Source: Anaspis maculata
Lineage: Eukaryota > Arthropoda > Insecta > Coleoptera > Scraptiidae
DNA length: 64,000 nt
NCBI GenBank assembly: GCA_949128115.1
Contig: CASBRS010000033.1
Coordinates: forward strand, 587,444-651,443
Direction: 5' to 3'
The notes below the pieces were generated by a model. It did not search any database, had not been told where the DNA came from, and was given only the letters and a program-made list of their open reading frames with translations. The position numbers and the translations under genes are program-made. Below, in pieces: positions 1-8,663 of the stretch. How positions within the stretch are numbered: position 1 is the first letter of the stretch; every line of letters starts with the position of its first letter.

Positions 1-2
1 AA

Positions 3-515
3 AACAATTTCAATAATTTTGACCAAACACAAAAGAATTATTTTGACCTTTCAAAAACTCGTACTGATCATTTAAATTTGGAAGAAAAGCACGGCGCAAT
101 CCAGAAATTGTGTAAATAATATTCAGATATTTTCTACAAAGAAGGTAGCCCTTTGACTTTCACGAATCAAATAAAGCACAAAATCAGAACACAAGATGAA
201 GTCCCCATTTACTTAAAGGATTATAGATACCCATTTGTACATAAAGAAGAAGTAGTTCAGAAACAAGTCACCAAAATGTTGAACCAAAATATAATACAAC
301 CAAGTAACTCACCCTGGTCCAGCCCAATCTGGGTGGTACCAAAGAAGATGGATGCTAGTAATGTCCAAAAATGGCGAGTAGTTGTTGACTATCGCCAGCT
401 AAACCAAAAAACAATCAATGATCGTTACCCATTGCCCAATATAACTGATCTACTTGACAAATTAGGCAAATGTCAATACTTTTCGACACTTTGCTTCCGG
501 TTTCCACCAGATTGA
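3..515 (+). pseudogene. pol: gypsy pol: reverse transcriptase N-terminal part (broken)
   Basis: The frame is open from position 3 except for a TAA at 117-119. It runs through the fingers/palm start of a gypsy RT: a PSNSPWSSPIWVVPKK segment followed by WRVVVDYRQLN, which contains the first catalytic aspartate (VVDYR), then DRYPLPNITDLLDKL. Near position 496 a small deletion (about 5 bases judged from the family pattern) shifts the frame; the usual downstream SGFHQIEM-type segment is found in the next frame, overlapping the start of the 517-1836 frame. The frame enters from outside the window with no stop before position 117, so this is the middle of a polyprotein rather than a gene start. Confidence 0.9.
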
Positions 516-516
516 A

Positions 517-1836
517 ATGGCCCCGGACGATATAGAGAAAACGGCATTCAATACAGAAAACGGACATTATGAATTTTTACGAATGCCCTTTGGCTTGAAA
601 GGAGCTCCAGCTACTTTCCAGCGAATAATGGATAATATCCTTCGTGGAATCCAAAATGAGAAATGTCTAGTATATCTCGATGACATGATCGTTTCTTCAA
701 CATCGCTCCAAGAACACGTGGAAAAATTGAGATCAGTCTTTGCAAGACTTCGAAAATCAAGATTCAAAATTCAGATCGATAAATCAGAATTTTCACGAAA
801 AGACGTAGCTTACCTTGGACATATTGTCACCCCTGACGGTGTCAAACCAAATCCTGACAAAATAGAAGCTATAAAAAATTATCCTATCCCATCAACCACG
901 AAACAAATTAAAGGATTCCTAAGACTCCTAGGTTATTACAGACGATTCATTGACAATTTTGCCAATTTGACAAAACCACTCACAAAATACCTCAAGAAAG
1001 GAGCAAAAATCATTCACAATGACGAATTTGAAAACTGTTTCGAAACTTGCAAAAATCTTTTAATAAACGAACCAATTCTCCAATACCCTGATTTTTCCAA
1101 ACCTTTCAATCTAACCACAGACGCAAGTAATGTAGCTGTAGGAGCAGTCCTGTCACAAGGACTAGTAGGAAAAGACTTGCCAGTAGGCTATGCCTCAAGA
1201 ACTCTCAACGAGAGCGAACAAAATTACAGCACTATAGGGAAAGAACTTCTTGCGATAGTGTGGGCCACTAGATATTTTAGGCCCCATTTGTATGGGAAAA
1301 AGTTTCTTGTCATCACAGATCACAAACCCCTTGAATGGTTGTTCAATCTGAAAGAGCCTAATTCAAAACTTCTCCGATGGCATCTGAAATTGGAAGAATT
1401 TCATTATGACATTATTTATAAGAGAGGTGAATCAAATACCAATTCGGACGCATTGTCCAGAATCGAAATTGACGCGGAAAATAAAAGAATCACAGATAAC
1501 ATAGAGATAGTTTACGAAAATCTCTTCAATGCACCAGAAAACTGTTCTTTTGCACATTGTATATCTAAAGATTCGAAAATGAACAAAGGCGTGGCCTTAG
1601 AATTCACAGAAACATTCGGAAGACCAGAAATCGATAGCCAAAAAACCGGTGAAATCATTAACCAAAACATGGAATACAGAAAAATTCACCATCTGATCAC
1701 AAAAGACAATTTTCACGAAAAACCACAATATGAAACGATTTGGGAAGTTCTAAACTTACTCAAAACCTTGTGCATCAAACACAAAACCAAACACTTGGCA
1801 ATCCCCAAACTAGGATGCGGATTAAATAAAAAATAA
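517..1836 (+). pseudogene. pol: gypsy pol: RT catalytic core, RNase H and fused macrodomain-like region
   Basis: This 439-codon open frame begins just after the frameshift of the preceding RT part, so its ATG is a pol-internal methionine. Residues 1-130 hold the RT palm with the YLDD catalytic box at 53-56. Residues 130-200 are thumb/connection. Residues 200-315 are gypsy RNase H with candidate acidic residues D202 (TTDAS), E243 (GKELLA), D268 (VITDHK) and D311 (DALSR). From about residue 325 the sequence stops resembling gypsy pol and resembles an OARD1-type macrodomain (annotated separately). The frame ends at TAA 1834-1836, but coding similarity continues in the same frame past it. The RT and RNase H would copy the element RNA in cytoplasmic particles. 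Confidence 0.92.
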
Positions 1837-1953
1837 ACTTGATTGGAAATTGTTCATATAACAATGATCGTATCAGTTTTTGATAACACCTCAGTAAATG
1901 TACATATTTACATCCCCAATCAATCACAAATTGAGTTTAACGTACTGAACTAG
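1489..1953 (+). pseudogene. OARD1-like macrodomain fused to gypsy RNase H
   Basis: Translated from the RNase H frame, the region begins ITDNIEIVYENLF, then SFAHCISKD, MNKGVALEF, HHLITKDNFHEKPQYE and LAIPKLGCGLN. These follow the order and spacing of the macrodomain of terminal ADP-ribose glycohydrolase OARD1 (C6orf130), which binds ADP-ribose and removes it from glutamate. The C-terminal strand continues in the same frame beyond two stops (TAA 1834-1836 and TGA 1840-1842) as IVHITMIVSVFDN and HIYIPN, ending at TAG 1951. The lysine of the ITK segment is kept, but the residue after GCGL, an aspartate important for catalysis in OARD1, is asparagine here. That the domain belongs to the element is inferred from its uninterrupted frame between RNase H and the linker. 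Function in this dead copy is unlikely. Confidence 0.75.
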
Positions 1954-1957
1954 ACAA

Positions 1958-2292
1958 AATTCTAATAGAGACCTTGACAGTGAATCACTAATTGTACACC
2001 CTGACGAAGATAACGAACAGATCAATGAAATTATAAGAGAAATCACTCAAGATGCTGGAGCAAAAAGTGAGACCCAACCAAACGAACAAATAAACGATGA
2101 CGACAATGACGACATCACACAAACTCCTATTACTGAAATCCCGATTGTTGAAAGTCCTGTAAATTTTGGACAAAATCAAATTATCATTCAATATGTTCTA
2201 CACTCACCTGCGAAACCTCGTAGAATCATCCTTTTTGGAAACAAACAAAGAATAATAGTTCAAATCTCTCAAGACCAGTTCAATGAAGATAT
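1958..2292 (+). pseudogene. pol: gypsy pol: acidic linker between macrodomain and integrase, part 1
   Basis: An open frame of about 111 codons, shifted relative to the macrodomain frame, is rich in Asp, Glu, Asn and Thr. It starts around NSNRDLDSESLIVHPDED and ends in a more hydrophobic stretch with IIIQYVLHSP and RRIILFGNKQRIIVQIS. It stops exactly where a solo LTR is inserted and resumes in the same sense at 3110. No known domain is recognised. Its position between RNase H/macrodomain and the integrase zinc finger suggests an element-specific pol spacer. Confidence 0.6.
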
Positions 2293-3105
2293 TGTTACGA
2301 AGCTCGCGACCATCCCGGCTCTTTCTAGAGAAATCTAGAATTACGCTTTGCATTCGGGAAGCATCGAGAGACTTCAGCGGTAGGTCACGACACGTCAAGA
2401 CTTCTGGCGGAGGTGCCGTAGAAAGTACGCGTATATTCTCGACGCAGATACCAGAAAAATGCTTGTGTACTGTAAACACCATCAGGAAGCATCCAGAACC
2501 TTCGATGCCACTATAGGAGAGGAACTCGACCTGGCATCGAGAGAGTTTGAATCGAGCGATCGTGGCGTCAACACCTTAACACGTTCACTGCCACGCTGGT
2601 CCCATGGGACCAGCAGCGTGAAGCTCTAACTGGCCGCGCTGGTCCCCCGCGCTGGTCCCATGGGACCAGCAGATAATTTTAATTTTTTTTGGTTCCTGGC
2701 GTACGCTGCATATCGACAATGGCAGCGGTTCATCACGAGCTAGGAGGTTACAAGTGCATGGACATCTTTTCGATTTTTTGATATATGCGGAATTTGGCCC
2801 CAAAAAAATTAATATGTTGGGCTCAATTTTTCGTAATTTTTCGAAAAACCAAGGTGTATTTCGAACGTTGACCTGTGCTAGGGGACTTAGTTTCCACTGC
2901 ACTATACCATGACATAAATGGCCTGGTGAGAAAAATCGCAAAATTTCGGTGGCAGTGAACGTGTTAAGCGACATTGTGAATTTCTAAGCGATTGATAATT
3001 CGGTGCGTTATTTAGTTGTGTCGGTGGTAGCTGATAAAGCGCAGTTTGTTAACAAGTAAATCAGCGCATTTAGTTTCGAGATAGGCGAACCCGAATACCG
3101 TAACA
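2293..3105 (+). repeat. Solo LTR of a different LTR retrotransposon (TGTTACG...CGTAACA)
   Basis: The segment starts TGTTACGAAG and ends CCGTAACA, a TG...CA LTR with inverted termini TGTTACG/CGTAACA. It is flanked by the 4-bp duplication ATAT (2289-2292 and 3106-3109). Pol reading continues across it if the LTR and one ATAT are disregarded. A 384-bp piggyBac-type MITE (2580-2963) sits inside, so the LTR proper is about 425 bp. The solo state implies recombination between the two LTRs of a former full insertion. Strand is not determined by coding content. Confidence 0.85.
2580..2963. mobile_element. piggyBac-type MITE with TTAA duplication
   Basis: Flanking TTAA occurs at 2576-2579 and 2964-2967. 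The terminal inverted repeats are CACGTTCACTGCCACG on the left and the complement of GTGGCAGTGAACGTG on the right. Inside, the perfect 20-bp palindrome GCTGGTCCCATGGGACCAGC occurs twice (near 2593 and 2649). It has no coding capacity. TTAA target sites are the signature of the piggyBac superfamily. It lies inside the solo LTR and is therefore younger. Confidence 0.85.
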
Positions 3106-3109
3106 ATAT

Positions 3110-3202
3110 AGTCAAATTTGTAAAGGACTATATAATCCCTAACGTTCAGTATCATTTATATTTTGAAGATCCAGTAATGTACGAATCATTCTGCGAAGTA
3201 AA
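3110..3202 (+). pseudogene. pol: gypsy pol: linker, part 2
   Basis: After the solo LTR the pol frame continues as KFVKDYIIPNVQYHLYF followed by EDPVMYESFCEV, about 30 codons with no stop, until the THAP-type element starts at about 3203. No domain is recognised. It is placed in pol because its frame matches the segment ending at 2292. Confidence 0.6.
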
Positions 3203-3870
3203 GGTAGTATCGACGTGACGTCATGTTCCTGAAAATCGGCCATTTTGTAGAAGCTAATCAAACTGACTTTTGCCACATCAACTAGAATGTCGCAGAGTTC
3301 GTGTCGTCAAAAACTAACTAACATGATGGTTGTTTGCGCGATGTATGGCTGTTCGTCCAGCTACTCTCGCATAGGAGCATGGGTTTCACTGTTCTGGCTA
3401 CCCTGGAGTGATGATATCGCGTGGAGATCGAGCACAGGAGTTATCTGAGTAATGAAAATCCTCATGGCTTTCCCGGACAAATCTTAGAAATTTGCTCAAC
3501 AGAAAGCTTACCAGCGACTTGAAATTTTGCAACGAACACTTGCTGCTTGAGGTAGGTTATGGGCTTCTAATGCTTCATGAGCTCAAACTTGCTTGGGCGA
3601 GAACGTTTCTGTCCCCAACACCACGTAGTCTCCGTGCTGTGTTTTGGCACCATATCGAAATTGTGGTCGAGGTTTTGAATCACCAACTCACGTAGGTCAC
3701 AGCACCGCACATTCTGCTCATATTCTGCTCATACTTGAGCAAATCATCGCCGGCAAGCATCTTGCTGTGATATTGCTCAATAAATTTGACATGTCAGTCT
3801 GATGTATGTGACATGTCGATCAGCTGTTTGTGATTAGCTTCTACAAAATGGCCGCCTCGTCGATACAACC
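3203..3870. mobile_element. Non-autonomous DNA transposon with THAP-domain remnant
   Basis: The ends form an inverted repeat. The left end reads GGTAGTATCGACG and then, after a short variable part, GGCCATTTTGTAGAAGCTAA near 3238. The right end is the complement, ending TTAGCTTCTACAAAATGGCC then CGTCGATACAACC at 3870. A THAP finger remnant lies inside (3323-3560). THAP domains are found in P-element-type transposases, which suggests a P-like deletion derivative. I could not find a matching 8-bp target duplication, so the superfamily is an inference. Confidence 0.6.
3323..3560 (+). pseudogene. THAP zinc-finger exon remnant (+ strand)
   Basis: From ATG 3323 the frame reads MMVVCAMYGCSSSYSR then SLFWLPW, the start of a THAP domain: a cysteine pair, then a hydrophobic FxxLP-like turn. 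After a stop and frameshift, the closing C-x2-H pair appears as DLKFCNEH near 3520-3540, followed by a possible splice donor (GTAGGT). A THAP domain is C-x2-4-C-x35-53-C-x2-H and binds DNA. The spacing here fits only if the frameshift is allowed. Confidence 0.6.
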
Positions 3871-4758
3871 TATTCGAAATTCCTCTGCCATCTTTTGACG
3901 ATATGTTGAAGTGGAGATATCTGGGGAGATTGAGTCCCAAACCAAAATGCACCAGATTTTCTCATGTCAACTTTATTTATAATGTCAACACAACAAAAGC
4001 GCGCCCGTCGCCAGTGACATAGAAACAAAATAATATTTATCATCACTATGGTAGTATTCAAGTGTTCGTAATTTGTGGTTTCTCCAGTCATTCCCATGTC
4101 ATTCTCCAGTGGAATGGCTCTCCAGTGCTTGAATCAGCTTGGATGGTGCGATGTACCCTTATGAAACGCTGAAGTGGTGCAATGTGGAAGCCAGCAAGAC
4201 GACGGACCTTGGCAGTTTATCGTCGTAACTTTTCTTCCCCGATGTAATGAAGTGTACGCCGCAAACCTTGTGGCATTTTGTAGGCTGGCATGAGTCCTTT
4301 TCACAACTCCTTTTTCTACGCGCTTTACCCAGACCTTTCTCTTCTTTCGTCTTTGGTGAACGCGTGAATTGAAACATTTCGACTTTCGGCTGTGTCGGAC
4401 TTGCAGCCAGGTCCGTGAGCCAGGTACACAGCACCTTGTATACCCCTTTGCTGATTGCGACTTCCCACCATTGGTAGGTCGGTATTTCACAACATGGATT
4501 AACAAATCAAACTCAGTAATTTAGCAGTAGCCACAAACGATAACAATAACCGGTTACAACAGCAGCAGCAATAACAAGACAAAATAACGAAGATGAGAGA
4601 AAATTCGGAAAGCTGCGTGTACTTGGAACGTAAACGATCCCTGCTCGTAATGACAAATTCAAATACGACACTTGACTGGAAGAAGTCGAACTGACATCTA
4701 TGCAATACAGTAGTTATCTACTTTACCTACGCTGTGGGGACCCGTTTCCCATGATGCA
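3871..4758 (-). pseudogene. Second THAP-like remnant, opposite orientation, plus flanking debris
   Basis: On the - strand between about 4470 and 4160 two overlapping frames give RCCVPGSRTW then, after a frameshift, FQFTRSPKTKEEK and CHKVCGVHFITSGKKSYDD, which resembles the middle and closing C-x2-H part of a THAP domain. One expected cysteine of the first pair appears as serine. The rest of 3871-4160 and 4510-4758 has no recognised coding. Weak inverted similarity exists between the two edges (CTATTCGAAAT near 3871 and ATTTACGAATAAGG near 4763), but boundaries are not certain. It separates pol linker from integrase, so it is an insertion in the gypsy element. Confidence 0.45.
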
Positions 4759-5041
4759 TTTCATTTACGAATAAGGTGAATAGAGAATAAATTTCGAATG
4801 GCCTTCAATAAAATTCGAAAGATGTCTATGTCTAAAATGGTAGATGTCACTGAGAAAACAAAAATAAAAGACGTGATCAAAAATCACCACGAAAGAAAGA
4901 CTAACCACCGTGGCATAATCGAAACGGAATAGAGAATCAGAGCCAAATATTATTGGCCTGATATGAGAAAATCGATTCAAACTTTTATCAACAAATGTGA
5001 AATCTGTCAATTTTGCAAGTATGAGCGAAATGGTTTATGTA
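4759..5041 (+). pseudogene. pol: gypsy pol: integrase N-terminal zinc-binding region
   Basis: The frame (with stops at two points) contains NHHERKTNHRGIIE, then RAKYYWPDMRKSIQTFIN and CEICQFCKYER. This is the HHCC zinc-binding domain of retroviral/gypsy integrase, with the YYWPDM signature usual for gypsy elements. It ends where a 9.8-kb block is inserted (5042-14804); the integrase catalytic core follows at 14846. Confidence 0.88.
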
Positions 5042-5057
5042 TAGCGATTTGACCAGC

Positions 5058-5989
5058 GAACATCGCCCAGCGACACTCAGCCATCGTTGATTGCATAAAT
5101 TGCGACGACTTTTGATGTCAATTTGAATGTCTCTTTGACAAATAAAAATTAACGAAACGTTTTCTGTGTGTGTATAAACGATATAAACCTCCTCATCAAC
5201 GTTCCTGATGAACAAACGGTGAGTAAACTGAATCGTAGTCATAATAAATCGGACAAGGAGCTTGATGGGATGTCTATTTTTATCAAACAGTCGAACAAGC
5301 CCAGAAGTAGGGATGTGAGAGTGCAAACCATCCCTGGACGCTGGAGGACAGGCTGAGGTTCTATCTCGGGCTCTACGATGCCTACTGAGCGGACTTCTTT
5401 TACTGCGGCAAGGCAAAAAAGGCGCAGAAATATCGGCACTGTTGGACTGCAAAGAAGAGATGATGCTACAGTCGGGTTAATATACCAGAATTGCCACGAG
5501 AAAAAGTGACTGGTTTTACTCTGATTCTATCGTTGAAGCATCCAAGATCAAGAAAAACTTTTAGAATACCTACTCGAAAATAACCTCGTCTCGGTTTGGC
5601 CATAATCTTTTGGACTCGTGTTGTTGGACTACCATCTGTCGTGTATATACCACCAGTAGAAACGCAAGAAAATTTGGTTGAAATTGAAAGAAAAGACTGA
5701 AAAGAGACCTGCAACTACATCCATCCCACCAGAATTTTCAGATTCAGATACTGGGGGTCACGTTACTCCAGAGCAATGAAAGAATGGAACAGTTGATTAC
5801 ACAGGTAGCAATAACACTTGTCTTTTCTACTTTGCATGGTAGGTAATCCCTCCCTCAATAATTCCCAGTACGACTCGTGAGTGCAAAACAACAAGAGCAG
5901 CAACTGCCGCAAAGAATGCAAACATCCACATACGGCGAGATTTGCTCGCAGGATTTTGAAGATGTCGAAGTAGAAGATAGACGCTCTAG
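5058..5989 (+). other. Repeat-derived stretch without an intact gene
   Basis: This is the left part of the 5058-12758 insertion. It starts CGAACATCGCCCAGCG. Broken frames in + direction (for example LLEYLLENNLVSVWP near 5560) look like decayed protein-coding DNA and may be the upstream part of the LINE RT remnant that follows, but I recognise no domain. Confidence 0.35.
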
Positions 5990-7030
5990 ATAGAAGAATC
6001 GTCAACAAGAAATTGCGTACTATGATGAAAAAGTGCAATCAACAAGGTTTAAAAATTCATTAACCCATTCACCATTCAAGAACTGCATTCGGCAAATTAC
6101 TCAAATGAGAAGCAAAGTAGCACCTGGCTTCGATGGCGTACTACCGGAGTCCGTTAAGCGTAGTGGAGCCAAGGTAATTCTTTGATTTTTGCAACGTTTT
6201 TAATAAATTTTACAAATCATTTACATTGAAATTTTAAGACCAGAAAAATTCTAGGAATTGTAAAGCCTGGAGAACTTCCGAGCCCGAGCTCCCATAGCCC
6301 TGCTGAGCGTAAGCTACAAGCTTCTATCCAGAACAACCCAACCATCATTTGTCTCAGTTCCCTAATGAAAAACAGTCTTCCACGCGAGCAGGTAGAGTTC
6401 CGGTCCTGGCCTGGAAGAACCTGCTGGGAACAAGCCCTATTTTTGACAACACACCAAAAATGGATTTCAGACAGAGAAGTCGGGAGCGGTGTTTGTGGAC
6501 CTCACTGCTGCCTACAAATCCCTACGATGCGTTTGAAGGAAGAACTTCTTGGTAAAAAATCACAAATTCGTTTCATGCCGCGGATTTTTGAATTTCGTAA
6601 ACAACATGCTCAACGAACGATACTTCTAGCTCCATACAGACAACGGAAAAAGTAGCTTTCGAAGATTGAACCAAACGGTCTTCTCCAAGGCTGTGTTGGC
6701 ACCGCTGCTCAGCAGCATTTGTATCGGCGATTTTCCGGAGACTCCTTCCACGGACATCGCCATGATCTACCAACGTCAAGGTTCAGGAGAAGGGAAAGAA
6801 GTAAATGACCTTCGTGCGAAAGTCAAGCTGAAACTCGATCATCCTACAAGTTCTCAAGATCTATCTACATTTCAAGATTCTTCAGAAGTGTTGTTAGTCC
6901 AGTCACTATGTTCAAAAAACCCTAGCAACTTCGGAAAAAATAGTAGAGGGTTGAAATTTTGTACACATGTTCTTCAAGTAGTGAGAAATGAACTCAAGAA
7001 AGTCCTTTATAATCCAATCTTAGAAACCCA
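5990..7030 (+). pseudogene. LINE (Jockey/CR1-group) reverse transcriptase remnant
   Basis: Using three shifting frames, non-LTR RT motifs occur in order. PFTIQELHSAI followed by KVAPGFDGVLPE lies near 6060-6160. An ALLSVSYKLL-like segment is near 6300. An RPGRTCWEQ-like segment near 6400 is followed by SGAVFVDLTAAY near 6490, which holds the first catalytic aspartate. A GCVLAPLLSSIC-like motif is near 6690. The FADD box itself is not seen intact. Multiple frameshifts and stops make it a pseudogene. It is unrelated to the gypsy RT at 153-1836. Confidence 0.7.
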
Positions 7031-7081
7031 TGATGAACGCCATCAAGTGTTAAGAACCAGTTTTTTTGGGCGAAAAAGTCA

Positions 7082-8278
7082 TTGGGTGGTATGAATAAAA
7101 AGGAGGTAATGCTTTGACTATAGTAAAAGCTAGCTTTTACTTCGTTTTGTATGAATAAAAAATCGAAGCAAATGCTCATGCTCAAAGTAAAAGATAATGC
7201 TGGAAGTAAAAGGAGGATTTGCTACCGCCGTGAAGTAAATGCTCCATTTCATATGAATAAAACCGAGCATCTACTTGTTATATTGAGTAAATGCTTCTTA
7301 ATTTTGGAGGTAGCTCTCGAGTAGACTCTGGTCACATGCCAGAATATTTAGATCAGTATAGGTCGATTGTTAATGGCTACGTCAACACCAGAGGACTAAA
7401 GCCGGACTGACCCAAGTATTGACCCAAATTCCAATTAAAATGGTCCTTCTCTTCCACCGTTTACACCGGTAGACCAACGGTCAACCTATTCTAAAATATA
7501 GTCCAGATTTGGTCCATAATAATCTCCTCTTCGAGCTCCTCTTGAATACTCGACCAGATATTACATAGCCTCGAGAGTCAGAGAGCATCATTCCGGTTGA
7601 CTGACAGCCGGTCAACTGAGTCTAATACAGGTTCTTGCGGCTTGGACCAGTCCGTTACCGTTTACACCGCATCTTTGGGGATTTGGTCCAGATTTTTAGA
7701 TCAGTCCACGGCTGCCAAGAGACCTGACCCAAACAACTTGGTCCCAGTCCGTGATCGTTTACACCACGTGGACTTAATTTATTTGGGTCGAATTTAATGC
7801 TTGGGTCGCGGACCAAATAAGCCACGGTGTAAACGTAGCTACCATGGCGGCTCTAATGCGAGCACCTCTAAAAAAGATTGAAAATTATAAAGTACGACGG
7901 GAAACGAAACGAGTTTTATGAAAGATATGGGATATTCCTCCAATTTTGAATCATATTCTGATGACTCAGAGGAAGACATTACTGTTCTGTTATTGCACGT
8001 ACTACAGCCGTTGTGGTAATACCGAGGGTAATACCCTTAATGGAAGAGAATATGAAAAACTTCCAATGCACAAGCATAAGAACCCAGCGATTAGATGTTA
8101 GAAAAATATAACACTTGCTTCACCTACAGGTAGCAGATGCTCCAAAGTAAAAGCATTTCCTCATTCATACGAATTGGAGCAGATGCTTTTACTTCGACCT
8201 TTTACTAGGAGCAGATGCTTTTACTACCTAGCATTTGCTTGGAGCAAATGCTTCGTTTTTATTCATACGACCCAATGT
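7082..8278. mobile_element. Non-autonomous TIR element with repeated subterminal motifs
   Basis: The ends are TTGGGTGGTATGAATAAAA (7082-7100) and the complement TTTTATTCATACGACCCAA (8260-8278). Both ends are packed with short repeated motifs of the types AGCAAATGCT/AGCAGATGCT and AGTAAAAGC, in both orientations; GTATGAATAAAA recurs about 60 bp inside the left end. The centre (7440-7850) has several CGTTTACACC copies, one inverted (GGTGTAAACG near 7830), suggesting another small element inside. No transposase or clear target duplication is visible. Confidence 0.65.
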
Positions 8279-8663
8279 CTTAGCTCAAGATTTTTTTTGC
8301 AAATCGATGATTGCATGTTACCATTTGAAGAATTTCCATGCAACATTTGAACAGTTGCCTAAAAGGCGGATCCCAGATGGCGGCCAAGAAGAAAAAACAA
8401 GTTGACTAAGTACATTATTTTTGAGTCTAGCAATGATTGCGGACATTGGTTGATTGTCACATTTCAATTCATTTGGAATTTCCGAGATGATTTCCAATAG
8501 AAGAACCAAGTTACACTCCAGTACCCAAGAAAACCACCGATTTATTAGGGAAAAAAGAACGATTCTTGATTTTTTTCAAGTATTTTGAAACGGTTGAAGG
8601 TTTTTGGCTGTTGAAATGTTGAACGGCTTAAAGCACTATCAAAAGCATAGAATTCCGAATATA

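Noticed and set aside
4134..4505. Full-length THAP gene on the - strand
   Set aside because: Two frames are needed to read the finger, one cysteine is missing and no transposase follows; kept as remnant only.
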